DNA of 64,000 nucleotides from Chitinophaga pinensis DSM 2588 (GCF_000024005.1 NC_013132.1:9046001-9110000); one strand, 5' to 3'. Positions 53,585 through 63,800 are shown, numbered from the stretch's first letter. Made by a program: numbers and translations. The notes: generated by a model from the letters alone, not told the origin.

Positions 53585-54640
53585 CTAGTTGATTCCTAAC
53601 ACCTTCCTATTCAATTCCTCATCCGCTCCACCTCCTGCAAAGTCATCAAATGCCTTTTCAGTTACGCGGATGATGTGATCCTTGATGAACGGCGCACCTT
53701 CTCTTGCTCCGTCTTCCGGATGCTTGATACAGCACTCCCATTCCATGACAGCCCAGCCAGTGAAATCATACTGTGTCAGCTTGCTGAACACCGCTTTGAA
53801 ATCTACCTGTCCGTCGCCCAGTGAACGGAATCTACCCGGACGGTCGATCCATCCCTGGTAACCGCCATATACACCGGAACGACCGGTTGGATTGAATTCT
53901 GCATCTTTCACATGGAACATCTTAATCTTTTCATGATAGATATCGATGTATTGCAGATAATCCAGGCATTGCAGTACGAAGTGACTTGGATCGTACAACA
54001 GGCAGGCACGGTTATGGTTGCCGGTTGCTTCCAGGAAACGCTCGTAAGAAGCGCCGTCATGGAGATCTTCGCCCGGATGGATCTCATAGCAGAGGTCGAC
54101 GCCATTCGCATCAAACTCATTCAGGATCGGCAACCAGCGATTAGCCAGTTCTTTGAATCCTGTTTCTACCAGACCAGCAGGACGCTGCGGCCATGGGTAT
54201 ACAGTATGCCACATCAGTGCTCCACTGAAAGTAGCATGTGCATTTAAGCCGAGGTTCCTGCTCGCTTTAGCAGCATATTTCAGCTGATTTACCGCCCATT
54301 CGGTACGGGCAGCAGCATTACCTCTTTTATCAGCAGGCGCGAAGCCGTCAAACAGTTCGTTATATGCAGGATGGGTAGCTACCAGCTGTCCCTGCAGGTG
54401 CGTAGACAGTTCGGTGATTTCCAGTCCTGCGGCATTTACAATGCCTTTGATCTCGTCTGCATACGTCTTGCTTTCAGCAGCTTTCTGCAGGTCGATCATA
54501 CGTGGATCCCACGTAGGGATCTGTACACCTTTAAAACCTGATTCCGCCGCCCATTTACAAATACTATCCAGGCTATTGAAAGGCGCAGTGTCTCCGAGGA
54601 ACTGCGCCAGGAAAATACCAGGCCCCTTTATAGTTTTCAT
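53585..54640 (-). CDS. Sugar phosphate isomerase/epimerase (AP endonuclease 2-type TIM barrel)
   Basis: 351 residues. TIM barrel of the xylose isomerase-like family: PGIFLAQFLGDTAPFNSLDS and FKGVQIPTWDPR near the N-terminus, LCYEIHPGEDLHDGASYERF with metal ligands Glu and His, LLYDPSHFVLQ (Asp, His), MFHVKDAEFNP (His), and the final VMEWECCIKHPEDG (Glu). All metal residues are present. It probably acts on keto-sugars with the Gfo/Idh/MocA oxidoreductase gene 130 bp upstream, a pair often found together. Confidence 0.92.
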   Translation of the reverse strand: MKTIKGPGIFLAQFLGDTAPFNSLDSICKWAAESGFKGVQIPTWDPRMIDLQKAAESKTYADEIKGIVNAAGLEITELSTHLQGQLVATHPAYNELFDGFAPADKRGNAAARTEWAVNQLKYAAKASRNLGLNAHATFSGALMWHTVYPWPQRPAGLVETGFKELANRWLPILNEFDANGVDLCYEIHPGEDLHDGASYERFLEATGNHNRACLLYDPSHFVLQCLDYLQYIDIYHEKIKMFHVKDAEFNPTGRSGVYGGYQGWIDRPGRFRSLGDGQVDFKAVFSKLTQYDFTGWAVMEWECCIKHPEDGAREGAPFIKDHIIRVTEKAFDDFAGGGADEELNRKVLGIN

Positions 54641-54663
54641 GTATAAATGCTTTTATAGATTTC

Positions 54664-54693
54664 AATTAGGAATTAAGAATTAAGAATTAAGAA
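54664..54693 (+). repeat. Heptamer array upstream of the isomerase gene
   Basis: AATTAGG followed by three AATTAAG units. Complementary to the array at 54748-54777. Confidence 0.85.
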
Positions 54694-54747
54694 TTTGTAA
54701 GTTCTTAAAATTCCTGGAGCGTTCCCTTTTCCATACATGCCTAACCA

Positions 54748-54777
54748 ATTCCTAATTGTTAATTCCTAATTATAATT
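54748..54777 (-). repeat. Heptamer array overlapping the end of the oxidoreductase gene
   Basis: Minus strand AATTATAATTAGG, AATTAAC, AATTAGG, AATTGG. The oxidoreductase stop codon TAA is within it. Confidence 0.85.
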
Positions 54778-55933
54778 CAAACGTTGTCCATTTCTCTGTG
54801 CTCTGGCTCGATTTCACCACGTTATCGATGAACGCCATACCACGGATACCTTCTTCTACCCCCGGGAAATCCAGTGATTCAGGAGACGGAGTCTGACCAT
54901 CGATTTTAGCCTGTAAAGTCTGTGCAAAGTTGCGGTAGAGGTTACCGAATGCTTCCAGGTATCCTTCCGGATGACCACCCGGTGTGCGCGTATTGTGGAT
55001 CGCATAGCTGCTCTGGTAAGTGCCATAACCACTACCTGCACGATAGATTTCGGTTGGTTTATCCAGCCATTTTACCAGCAGGGTATTTGGTTCGTGTTGT
55101 GCCCATTCCAGACCACCATTCTCACCATATATTCTGATTTTCAGCGCATTTTCTTCACCGGCAGCCACCTGGGATGCCATCAGCACACCAGCAGCGCCAT
55201 TGTCAAAACGCAACAGCACAGCGCCGTCATCATCCAAAGCACGGTTTTCCACAAAGATGTTCAGGTCAGCACACAGTTTTTCTATTTTCAGACCACTGAT
55301 ATATTCAGCCAGGTTCGCAGCATGGGTACCGATATCTCCAAAACATCCGCTTTTACCGGAACGTTTAGGATCTGTTCTCCAGGCAGCACCGGCACTATCT
55401 TTTTCAGTAGCGCGGCTCAGCCAACCCTGTGGGTATTCTACCCAAACCTTACGGATCTTACCCAATACGCCGTCAGCCACCATACGGCGGGCCTGTTTTA
55501 CCAGCGGATAACCCGTATAAGTATGCGTCAGTAGCAGGGTCAGACCTGTTTCTTCTACTTTAGCCTTGATTTGTTTAGCCTCATCGAGGGTAAAGGTGAT
55601 CGGTTTTTCGATCACGACGTTAAAGCCTTTGTCCAGCGCCATCATCGCAGGTTCGAAGTGTGCGAAGTTGGGTGTAACGATGGTTATAAAATCCAGTCTT
55701 TCACTTTCAGGCAGCGCAGCTTCCTTTTCCAGCATGGTCTTGTAGTCAGTATAGGTGCGTGCAGGGTCCAGGAATAATATTTTCCCGGATTCAATCGCTA
55801 CTTCAGGATTTACACTCAGCGCACCAGCTTTCAATTCGATCAGGCCGTCCATATTGGCAGCAATACGGTGAATAGCACCGATGAAGGCATCCTTACCGCC
55901 TCCGATCATTCCCATTCTTAACTTACGGTTCAT
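54770..55933 (-). CDS. Gfo/Idh/MocA family oxidoreductase
   Basis: 387 residues from the ATG at 55933 (a TTG two codons earlier is also open). The N-terminal Rossmann fold starts RMGMIGGGKDAFIGAIHRIA. The EKP motif with the catalytic Lys is VVIEKPITFTLDEA, and the C-terminal substrate domain carries GDIGTHAANLAEYISGL, with the His typical of sugar dehydrogenases. It is an NAD(P)-dependent enzyme that probably oxidises or reduces a sugar at C3 in the cytosol or, if exported, at a glycoside; no signal peptide is seen. First gene of the sugar group on this strand. Confidence 0.93.
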   Translation of the reverse strand: MNRKLRMGMIGGGKDAFIGAIHRIAANMDGLIELKAGALSVNPEVAIESGKILFLDPARTYTDYKTMLEKEAALPESERLDFITIVTPNFAHFEPAMMALDKGFNVVIEKPITFTLDEAKQIKAKVEETGLTLLLTHTYTGYPLVKQARRMVADGVLGKIRKVWVEYPQGWLSRATEKDSAGAAWRTDPKRSGKSGCFGDIGTHAANLAEYISGLKIEKLCADLNIFVENRALDDDGAVLLRFDNGAAGVLMASQVAAGEENALKIRIYGENGGLEWAQHEPNTLLVKWLDKPTEIYRAGSGYGTYQSSYAIHNTRTPGGHPEGYLEAFGNLYRNFAQTLQAKIDGQTPSPESLDFPGVEEGIRGMAFIDNVVKSSQSTEKWTTFEL

Positions 55934-56066
55934 TGGCAAAACGTTTTATTCTTTATAGGTTTTGAGTTGTCTTACAGACATAGTAACGTGGAACAAGCAA
56001 GGAGAGTTGATTAGTTTTTCACACCGTCGTACTCACTCCACATTGGCTTTTCCGGGGTCTAATATA

Positions 56067-56172
56067 TAAAAAAGTACAGGCAACCGTCAATATAACAGCA
56101 AAATGACGACTTTCCAGGGGGTATTCCCCCAGTCGCATTCCTGTTTAGCGAGAGACCTGTACGCTTTTTTTG
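56067..56172. ncRNA. Candidate rod-shaped RNA or mobile hairpin element
   Basis: Nested arms AAAAAAGTACAGG/CCTGTACGCTTTTTTT, AACAG/CTGTT, CGACT/AGTCG and GGGGG/CCCCC (loop TATT) fold into one rod with internal bubbles. T-runs follow on both strands. No promoter could be assigned, so the strand is open. Confidence 0.4.
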
Positions 56173-56402
56173 AACCAGACTATTCCACAAAACCTTAAAT
56201 GTAGAAAACTCTAAGCACATTTTCGTGTGATATTTTGATGAACGGATTAGGTAGGAACACTCATAAAATGTGCAATAATTGTCCTACTTAAGTGTTACAA
56301 TTGACACTTTTCGGAGGTATAAAGCAGTTAAAAAACGGGAAAATAATAGCAGGGAAAGCGGCTAACAAGGCTTTCAGATACAGACTTTTATAAAAAAATA
56401 AA

Positions 56403-56435
56403 GAGCCAAATAAGACTATCCGGCTCTTGTTTTAC
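56403..56435. terminator. Intrinsic terminator in a gene-free region
   Basis: Stem AAGAGCC/GGCTCTT with a 14-nt loop, then TGTTTTAC on the plus strand; the minus strand ends in TTTATTTTTTTATAAAAG. Confidence 0.7.
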
Positions 56436-56606
56436 TATCCTATGAAAACCCTAATAATGTAAAGGTAAAGTGTTGTAACAAATGATAGTGTTAAACGGTC
56501 GTTAATAAATTAATTTTTTTTCCAAACGAGCTGTGGCACTATTATTTTTTTTCTACATACTTTTTTTGCTTCTTTGCACCACTTTACGGCGATATAGCCG
56601 CAGAGA

Positions 56607-57371
56607 ATGAAAATTGTCAATATGTCACAGTACTTACTTTCCGTGATCATCCCGGCCTATAACGAAGAAAGATACATATATGATATCCTGGAAAGAGTCC
56701 AGGCGGTTTCGCTTGCCGGCGATGTCCAGAAAGAACTGGTTGTAGTGGACGATTTCTCCAAAGACGACACCGGTGGAGAAGTAGCCCGCTTCCAGGCAGC
56801 CTATCCGAATGTAAAATTGCAGTACGTTCGTCATGAGGTAAATAAAGGAAAAGGCGCGGCTTTACGTACCGGTATTCAAAAGGCAAGCGGTGATTTCACC
56901 ATCATACAGGATGCCGACCTGGAGTATAACCCGGAAGAATATAACCGTTTATTAAAACCCATGCTGCAGGGCGTTGCCGACGTCGTATATGGTTCCCGAT
57001 TTATGGGAGACGGCCCTCACCGTATCCTGTTCTTCTGGCATACCATCGGGAATAAGTTTCTGACCTTCCTGTCTAACGCGCTGACCAATCTGAACCTGAC
57101 AGACATGGAAACCTGTTACAAACTGTTCCGCAGTCATATCATCAAACAGATTGATCTGAAAGAAAACCGCTTCGGATTTGAACCTGAAGTAACTGCCAAG
57201 ATCAGTCGCGTACCAGGCATCCGTATTTACGAAGTAGGTATCGCTTACTATGGCCGTACATATGCCGAGGGTAAGAAGATCAACTACAAAGACGGATTCC
57301 GTGCGATCTACTGCATCCTGAAATACAATATCTTCAGCAGACAGAAAAAAACTGTCGACATCAATAAATAA
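56607..57371 (+). CDS. Family 2 glycosyltransferase (DPG/DPM synthase-like)
   Basis: 254 residues. GT-A fold: LLSVIIPAYNEERYIYDILE, VVDDFSKDDTGG (nucleotide-binding Asp), KGAALRTGIQKASGDF, and the metal motif QDADLEY (DAD). The piece VYGSRFMGDGPHR and the end KKINYKDGFRAIYCILKYN match the dolichyl- or polyprenyl-phosphate sugar synthase branch. It would charge a lipid phosphate with glucose or mannose at the cytosolic face of the inner membrane, without a membrane domain of its own. A membrane protein gene follows after 6 bp, probably its partner. A short internal ATG (56622) is an alternative start. Confidence 0.92.
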   Translation: MKIVNMSQYLLSVIIPAYNEERYIYDILERVQAVSLAGDVQKELVVVDDFSKDDTGGEVARFQAAYPNVKLQYVRHEVNKGKGAALRTGIQKASGDFTIIQDADLEYNPEEYNRLLKPMLQGVADVVYGSRFMGDGPHRILFFWHTIGNKFLTFLSNALTNLNLTDMETCYKLFRSHIIKQIDLKENRFGFEPEVTAKISRVPGIRIYEVGIAYYGRTYAEGKKINYKDGFRAIYCILKYNIFSRQKKTVDINK

Positions 57372-57377
57372 ACCACT

Positions 57378-59066
57378 ATGCTGTTCCTGTTCGTTAAGTT
57401 CCTGTATATCATTATACTGTCATTCCTGTATGGATATACGTTGCAGCGATTCCTGCAAAACCGGGTACTTAAGAACAGCGAAGCCAGTCCACATTTCTCG
57501 CTGGTCACACTGACCGGCAGTCTTGTCATGACAGTACCTGCCGCCTGTCTTACTTTCTTTATGCCGCTGGCAGGAACCGCGCACAGCATATTACTGGCGG
57601 GAGGTCTGCTTTGTTACCTGCTACAACGCAGTCACCTTCATCAACAGCTATCGGTGTATATACAAGCGGCAAAAACAGCCGGTAAAGGCAAAATGCTTTT
57701 CACCGGAATCGCTGTTTTGTATGTATTGTATCTTTCTTCACAACAATCGCTTTCCTATGACGAAGGACTGTACTACGTACAATTCATCAAATGGATGCAG
57801 TATTACAAGGTCGTTCCCGGACTGGCCAACCTGCATGAGCGTTTCGGATTTAACTCACACTGGCATGTATTGTCGGCCGTTTTCAATTTTTCCAGACTGA
57901 CGGGTAGTGCAGATAATCATATCAACGGCGTCGTATACCTGCTTACATTATTATACCTCCTGCCACGTGAACAGGATAACAGATTCCTGACGCTCTTAAA
58001 AGCGGGTATGCTGGTGATGATCAGTATGCCGCAATTCTGTGTGTATAATACGACTGCGCCTGCGGCGGATATGGTGATCTATTATATCAGTTGTCTGCTG
58101 ATTGTCGTGTGGCTGGAACACAGTATCAACGGACAATCACAGCTTACCGGCAACAATAGCGTGTTCTTACTGCTGGCGCCTGTCTTCCTGATCACCGTAA
58201 AGGTCTCCTCCATTCCCGTGCTGATCATCACAGCAGTATTATTATGGCAGGCACTACAAACGAAACGCTATCTGCAACTGCTCACGCTTTGTGGTATAGC
58301 AGCTGTGATACTGTTGCCATGGATAGCCAGGAACGTGATACTGACAGGATATATTCTCTTCCCGATTGCACTGCCCGATTTCTTTCACCTGGACTGGGCC
58401 GTATCCACAGATGTAATCCGTGCCACCACAAAGGATATCCACATTTTTGCGTTTTACCGGGTGGTAGATGCATCCCGGTTTGCTTCAGAGAGTTTTGTAC
58501 AACACTATACCAGCTGGTTCAAAGAAAGTGTACGCATATACGATAAGTTGCTGATACTCGCGGCGTTTGCCGCAGTGCCACTGATCTTCCTGAGGAGAAA
58601 AAACTTACCAACAGGTACCTTACCCTTATTTGCCTTCCTGCTCTTAGGGCTAATATACTGGATATTCCAGGCGCCGGATCCAAGATTTGGTTACAGTTAT
58701 CTTGTTCCCCTGGTAATTATTGCGATTGCGTTATATGCGCCTTCGCTACGCTTCAAACAACTTTACCCGGCTACATTAGCAGTAACATTTGTTTTTATGA
58801 TCGGTACCATCGGATTGGGGCGACATCTGCTGAAAGCATTTGTGAATGATAAACTGGTAGAAGCGGTGCATCATTCCGACTGGTGGCTGACGCCTACGCC
58901 TTATACGCCGACAACGACGGTCATCGTCAATACGGCTGCGCCTCTTACAACAACAACCAGTCATCTTTGCTGGGACAGTGAAATACCTTGCGTATCCGTC
59001 ATTCCTGACAATGTACAGATGCGAGGTGAAACCATTGAAAAAGGCTACAGGTGTTTTCGTCACTAA
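57378..59066 (+). CDS. Polytopic membrane protein, GT-C-like (LIC_10190-type)
   Basis: 562 residues with about twelve hydrophobic helices to residue 480, then a soluble tail with proline/threonine-rich sequence. The first large loop has SLSYDEGLYYVQFIKWMQYY, an Asp-Glu pair as in GT-C glycosyltransferases that use lipid-linked sugars, and later ILLPWIARNVILTGYILFPI. I recognise it as the bacterial membrane family named LIC_10190. It is co-transcribed with the GT2 gene, which would supply polyprenyl-phosphate sugar; transfer of that sugar to an envelope acceptor is inference. Confidence 0.8.
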   Translation: MLFLFVKFLYIIILSFLYGYTLQRFLQNRVLKNSEASPHFSLVTLTGSLVMTVPAACLTFFMPLAGTAHSILLAGGLLCYLLQRSHLHQQLSVYIQAAKTAGKGKMLFTGIAVLYVLYLSSQQSLSYDEGLYYVQFIKWMQYYKVVPGLANLHERFGFNSHWHVLSAVFNFSRLTGSADNHINGVVYLLTLLYLLPREQDNRFLTLLKAGMLVMISMPQFCVYNTTAPAADMVIYYISCLLIVVWLEHSINGQSQLTGNNSVFLLLAPVFLITVKVSSIPVLIITAVLLWQALQTKRYLQLLTLCGIAAVILLPWIARNVILTGYILFPIALPDFFHLDWAVSTDVIRATTKDIHIFAFYRVVDASRFASESFVQHYTSWFKESVRIYDKLLILAAFAAVPLIFLRRKNLPTGTLPLFAFLLLGLIYWIFQAPDPRFGYSYLVPLVIIAIALYAPSLRFKQLYPATLAVTFVFMIGTIGLGRHLLKAFVNDKLVEAVHHSDWWLTPTPYTPTTTVIVNTAAPLTTTTSHLCWDSEIPCVSVIPDNVQMRGETIEKGYRCFRH

Positions 59067-59433
59067 GCCACCTGGTAAAAAGAAGGGAACCTTCGTTCCA
59101 GGGATAAACAGCCTTTTCCTATCCAAATCCATCCAAATCGATACTTTTTTCGCCTAATTCTACCATTCATCTCCGGAAACTCACACTACACCGATATTAC
59201 AACGTAATTTCTACGTTATTTCTTCGTTCAAAAGCGTGTTAATAACGGCCTAATGACTATATAATGAGGGTATTATACGAAGAACAGCCATGTATTGCCC
59301 CATCAGCAGTCCTTTCCTTTTCAAATGACCCGGTCAACTATCCATTACAGGTATACGAAAGAAGTAGTAATTATTCTACACTGATCTCTCAATGGAAACA
59401 TTTTGTACTTTTATTTAATATTTACGTAGACCT
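59067..59433. other. Gene-free region after the membrane protein gene
   Basis: 367 bp. A nested hairpin CCTGG/CCAGG with GAAGG/CCTTC (59071-59102) follows the stop codon by 4 bp. A second palindrome AACGTA/TACGTT is near 59203-59218. No ORF. TACTTTTA near 59406 is a weak -7 candidate for the next gene. Confidence 0.5.
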
Positions 59434-60102
59434 ATGAATAAAATCCTATTATCCTTATCGCTGGTAAGCGTGATGTATGGCTGTAATGCAGCAGGCAGGG
59501 AGAAAAATCCTTTACTGCAGAAGGACTACGCATTAGCTGACACGCTACACTATGATCACACTGTCATTGACGCATTGAGAGAAAGCATATCCGGAAACAT
59601 CAGCAGATTAGCTCCTGCATTACATGAAGTGAACGGAACAGGGGGACTGACAGACGCGTTACAGTTTGAATATGATGTAAATGCAGACAACAGCAGCGAC
59701 TACGAAAAACTACGAACAGCCCTCAAAAAGCAAGGATATCTTTTATTTAAATCCGAGGAAAATTTTGGTACCAAGCCTGATAAATACGCAGTACTGAAGA
59801 CCAATAACCAGTTTGATATCATCCGGTTCCGGGCTACTAACGGGGCAAACTATGATATTACGAACGACAGTATTATGCGTAAACTGCATCATCTGTATGA
59901 TAAAGAACCATTTGAAATAACGGGCGCCGACATTGACTGGGTAGAAGTACATCTGAATAAGCTAAATCCTGCAGATGCGATGACATTTGCCAATGATGTA
60001 TATGAGTTTTGTCCGGATCTGGCAGAGCAGGGTACAGAGACAGTGGAAAATCTGGCAGCTGAAATACTGGAGACAAAACAGCTATTCCTCTGGTGGGATT
60101 AA
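59434..60102 (+). CDS. DUF4253 domain lipoprotein
   Basis: 222 residues. Signal sequence with lipobox MYGC (Cys17). The C-terminal half matches DUF4253: FEITGADIDWVEVHLNKLNP, VYEFCPDLAEQGTETVENLA and the terminal LFLWWD. The N-terminal half resembles no family I know. Function is unknown; DUF4253 proteins are found in polymorphic-toxin immunity contexts, but no toxin gene is visible next to it. It is monocistronic with a strong terminator. Confidence 0.85.
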   Translation: MNKILLSLSLVSVMYGCNAAGREKNPLLQKDYALADTLHYDHTVIDALRESISGNISRLAPALHEVNGTGGLTDALQFEYDVNADNSSDYEKLRTALKKQGYLLFKSEENFGTKPDKYAVLKTNNQFDIIRFRATNGANYDITNDSIMRKLHHLYDKEPFEITGADIDWVEVHLNKLNPADAMTFANDVYEFCPDLAEQGTETVENLAAEILETKQLFLWWD

Positions 60103-60123
60103 TAACACTATTTTAACATTTTT

Positions 60124-60156
60124 AGCCGCCCCGTCCGCAAGGGGGCGGCTTTTTTG
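60124..60156 (+). terminator. Intrinsic terminator of the DUF4253 gene
   Basis: GC-rich stem AGCCGCCCC/GGGGCGGCT (60124-60132, 60142-60150) followed by TTTTTG. Confidence 0.95.
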
Positions 60157-60425
60157 CACCCGAATACTACTTTAATGCCACCCGAAGCCCTTTCCCATGC
60201 TATATTCCCGTTAAAAATCCATTCTTGCCGCCACAATACCGCATTTAGCCTTCACTATGTGCAAATAATTCCTAATTTTACAGGCCTTGCCAATGCCGCG
60301 CGAGCCTGACAGCTTGTCATCGGATGCTATGTAAGCATAATATTTGGGTAAGGAAGTCCGGTATCGGAAAGACTTTCGTTCTGGACTGTACAACTGTTTT
60401 AACAATCATTCGTAATAAACTCAAC
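60157..60425. other. Gene-free leader region of secA
   Basis: 269 bp. TAATTTTA near 60274 is a weak -7-like sequence. A TGACA/TGTCA hairpin lies near 60307-60319. An in-frame extension of secA to 60324 exists but does not look coding. SecM-like arrest sequence not seen. Confidence 0.45.
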
Positions 60426-63400
60426 ATGTTAGGTTTTTTAACTAAACTTTTTGGCGGGCACAAGTCGGAGAGAGATATCAAAGCTATCGAGCCTATTGTG
60501 AGGCAGATCAACGCGGAGTATGAAAAACTTCAATCCCTTCCTGTAGACCAGCTACGTAACAAAACGCAGGACTTCCGTTTGCGTATCAGCACTCATCTTG
60601 CCAAAATTGACGAGACCATTGCTGAAAAGAAAGCAGAAGCCGAAAATGCGCATGACGTAGCCCAGAAAGACGTTATTTATCAGGAAATCGATAAACTCAA
60701 GAAAGAACGTGATACACAGCTGGAAGGTGTACTCAAGGAAATCCTCCCTGAGGCATTTGCAGTTGTAAAAGATGCGGCCCGCCGTCTCTCACAATCACCC
60801 ACCATTACTGCTACAGCGACTCCGCTGGACAGACAGCTGGCTGTCAGAAAAGAATACCTGACAATCGAAGGTGACAATGTGACGTGGAAAAACAGCTGGA
60901 ACGCTGCCGGTAGTCTTGTAACCTGGAACATGGTGCACTATGATGTACAGCTGATTGGTGGTATCGCACTGCACCAGGGTAAAATTTCCGAAATGGCGAC
61001 GGGTGAAGGTAAAACCCTTGTATCCACACTGCCAGCCTATCTGAACGCATTAGCCGGTGAAGGTGTACACGTGGTAACCGTGAACGACTACCTGGCTCGT
61101 CGTGACTCTGAGTGGAATGGTCCGTTGTTCGAGTTCCTCGGTATTACAGTAGATTGTATTGATAAACACCAGCCTAATACTGCTGAGCGTAGAAATGCCT
61201 ACCTCGCAGATATTACTTATGGTACAAATAACGAGTTCGGCTTTGACTACCTGCGTGATAACATGGTGCATAGTCCGGACGAAATGGTACAACGCAAACA
61301 CCACTTCGCAATGGTCGATGAGGTGGATAGCGTATTGATCGATGATGCACGTACGCCGCTGATCATCTCTGGTCCGATCCCTCGTGGTGACGAACAGGAG
61401 TTCCATGCACTGAAGCCTCGTATTCAGGCACTGGTAGAAGCACAGCGTAAAGCCACTAACCAGTACCTGCTGGAAGCGAAGAAACTGATCACTGAAGGTA
61501 AAGACGATGCGAAAACAGGTGGTATGGCGCTGATGCGTGCATGGCGTGGTTTACCAAAGAACAGCGCCCTGATCAAGTATCTGAGCGAACCAGGTATAAA
61601 AGTATTGCTGCAGAAAGCAGAGAACTATTACCTGGCAGATCAGCAGCGTGAAATGCCGAAAGTAGACGAAGAACTGTACTTCACTATTGACGAGAAAAAC
61701 AACAGCGTTGACCTGACAGAAAAAGGTATTTCACTCATCACCCGCACAGGAGAAGATCCACACTTCTTCATCCTCCCGGATGTGGGTTCTGAAATAGCAG
61801 AGATCGAAAAGAGCGGTCTGACAGCAGATGAAAAACTGCACCAGAAAGATATCCTGCTCCAGGACTTTGCACAGAAATCTGAACGTATCCACTCCATTCA
61901 GCAGTTGCTGAAAGCATACACCCTCTTCGATAAAGATGTGGAGTATGTGGTAATGGATGGTAAAGTAAAAATCGTTGACGAACAGACAGGTCGTATCCTG
62001 GATGGCCGTCGTTATTCCGATGGTCTGCACCAGGCGATCGAGGCAAAGGAAAACGTGAAAGTAGAAGCTGCTACGCAGACATTCGCTACCGTTACCCTTC
62101 AGAACTACTTCCGTATGTATCACAAACTGGCTGGTATGACCGGTACAGCAACTACAGAAGCGGGTGAGTTCTGGGAAATCTACAAACTGGACGTGGTAAC
62201 CATCCCGACCAACCTGCCTATCACCCGTAAAGATGCGGAAGATCTGGTTTACAAAACAAAACGTGATAAATACAGAGCGGTAATAGATGAAGTAAAGCAA
62301 TTACAGGCTGCCGGTCGTCCGGTACTGGTAGGTACTACTTCCGTAGAAGTATCCGAATTGCTCGGCAAAATGCTGACCTTCGAAAAAATCCCTCACAATG
62401 TATTGAACGCTAAACAGCACGCCCGTGAAGCACAGATCGTTGCAGAAGCTGGTCTTCCAGGCGCTGTGACCATCGCTACCAACATGGCAGGTCGTGGTAC
62501 GGATATCAAACTCGGACCTGGCGTAAAAGAAGCTGGTGGTCTGGCCATCATCGGTACTGAACGTCACGAAAGCCGTCGTGTTGACCGTCAGCTGCGTGGT
62601 CGTGCCGGTCGTCAGGGAGATCCGGGTACATCCCAGTTCTTCGTATCCCTGGAAGATGACCTGATGCGTATGTTCGGTTCTGACCGTATTGCTGGTCTGA
62701 TGGACCGTATGGGCTACAAAGAAGGTGAAGTGATCCAGCACAGCATGATCACCAAATCCATCGAAAGAGCACAACGTAAAGTAGAAGAAAACAACTTCGG
62801 TATCCGTAAACGTCTCCTCGAATACGATGACGTAATGAACAAACAACGTACGGTGATCTACGCTAAACGTAATCACGCACTGTTTGGCGAACGTCTGTCC
62901 ATCGATATCGACAACTCCTTCTACGATGTAGCAGAAAACGTCGTTACTACACATAAAAACAGCGGTGACTACGAAGCATTCAAACTGGATGCCATCCTGA
63001 ACTTCGGTATCGATACCGATATCACCCAGGAAGAACTGAACCGTACAGATACCACCGCGCTCTCTACCCGTCTTTACCAGCAGGCAAAAGACAACTACGA
63101 GCGTAAGACTTCTGAACTGGCACAGCAGACACTGCCTGTTATCGAGCAGATCCACCGCGAACAGGGTCATCATATCGAAAACATTTCCATCCCGTTCACC
63201 GATGGTAAAAAAGGTATGAACATCCTTGCGAATCTGCAGAAAGTAGTTGACACCAAAGGTTTCGAAACCATCAACGCACTGGAACGCAGCATCACGCTGT
63301 CGCTGATCGATGAAGCATGGAAAGAACACCTGCGTGCAATGGATGATCTGAAACAATCCGTTCAGAACGCCGTGTTCGAACAGAAAGATCCATTGCTGAT

Positions 63401-63782
63401 CTATAAATTCGAAGCATTCAATCTCTTCAAAGACCTGAATGCAGAAACGAACCGCGAGATCGTATCCTTCCTGTGCCGTTCAGGTATCCCTGTTCAGGAA
63501 GATAACCGTCCGCAGCAACAGCAGCAGGAACTTCCACAGCAACCAGCATCACAACCACAGATCCGTGAGGGTCGTGAAGAAAAAACTGATATGAGCCGTA
63601 TGCGCGCTACACATCAGGAATTCGATGGCGGTGATGCCGCTGTAGCAGAAGATTATGCGGCGGCTAACGCGGAACAAATGAAACAGGAGCCTGTGAAAGC
63701 AGGTCCGAAAGTCGGCAGGAATGATCCTTGTCCTTGCGGAAGCGGTAAGAAGTACAAACAATGTCACGGAAAAGATTTTTAA
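60426..63782 (+). CDS. secA: Preprotein translocase ATPase SecA
   Basis: 1118 residues from the ATG at 60426 ([20 protein letters not shown]). SecA drives proteins through SecYEG. Walker A region is [14 protein letters not shown], Walker [18 protein letters not shown], helicase motifs in the second nucleotide fold are [16 protein letters not shown] and [10 protein letters not shown], and the preprotein-crosslinking and wing domains lie between. An insertion in the preprotein-binding region and a longer C-terminal linker make it longer than the 840-900 residues of Proteobacteria, which is usual in Bacteroidota. The C-terminal zinc motif [17 protein letters not shown] is intact. Monocistronic. 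Confidence 0.97.
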   Translation: MLGFLTKLFGGHKSERDIKAIEPIVRQINAEYEKLQSLPVDQLRNKTQDFRLRISTHLAKIDETIAEKKAEAENAHDVAQKDVIYQEIDKLKKERDTQLEGVLKEILPEAFAVVKDAARRLSQSPTITATATPLDRQLAVRKEYLTIEGDNVTWKNSWNAAGSLVTWNMVHYDVQLIGGIALHQGKISEMATGEGKTLVSTLPAYLNALAGEGVHVVTVNDYLARRDSEWNGPLFEFLGITVDCIDKHQPNTAERRNAYLADITYGTNNEFGFDYLRDNMVHSPDEMVQRKHHFAMVDEVDSVLIDDARTPLIISGPIPRGDEQEFHALKPRIQALVEAQRKATNQYLLEAKKLITEGKDDAKTGGMALMRAWRGLPKNSALIKYLSEPGIKVLLQKAENYYLADQQREMPKVDEELYFTIDEKNNSVDLTEKGISLITRTGEDPHFFILPDVGSEIAEIEKSGLTADEKLHQKDILLQDFAQKSERIHSIQQLLKAYTLFDKDVEYVVMDGKVKIVDEQTGRILDGRRYSDGLHQAIEAKENVKVEAATQTFATVTLQNYFRMYHKLAGMTGTATTEAGEFWEIYKLDVVTIPTNLPITRKDAEDLVYKTKRDKYRAVIDEVKQLQAAGRPVLVGTTSVEVSELLGKMLTFEKIPHNVLNAKQHAREAQIVAEAGLPGAVTIATNMAGRGTDIKLGPGVKEAGGLAIIGTERHESRRVDRQLRGRAGRQGDPGTSQFFVSLEDDLMRMFGSDRIAGLMDRMGYKEGEVIQHSMITKSIERAQRKVEENNFGIRKRLLEYDDVMNKQRTVIYAKRNHALFGERLSIDIDNSFYDVAENVVTTHKNSGDYEAFKLDAILNFGIDTDITQEELNRTDTTALSTRLYQQAKDNYERKTSELAQQTLPVIEQIHREQGHHIENISIPFTDGKKGMNILANLQKVVDTKGFETINALERSITLSLIDEAWKEHLRAMDDLKQSVQNAVFEQKDPLLIYKFEAFNLFKDLNAETNREIVSFLCRSGIPVQEDNRPQQQQQELPQQPASQPQIREGREEKTDMSRMRATHQEFDGGDAAVAEDYAAANAEQMKQEPVKAGPKVGRNDPCPCGSGKKYKQCHGKDF

Positions 63783-63800
63783 TCTTTTAGAGAGATAAGG

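Larger units (their letters stand above)
55934..56606. other. 673-bp gene-free region with nested inverted repeats
   Basis: No ORF. It contains AAAACGTTTT (55938-55947) beside the oxidoreductase start, a rod-like inverted repeat (56067-56172), a pair GCACATTTT/AAAATGTGC (56215-56223, 56265-56273), AAGTGT/ACACTT (56290-56309), and a terminator (56403-56435). A terminator with no gene before it suggests an untranslated transcript. Confidence 0.6.

Noticed and set aside
60324..60425. N-terminal extension of SecA
   Set aside because: The added 34 residues do not resemble SecA; the family start MLGFLTKLF is at 60426.
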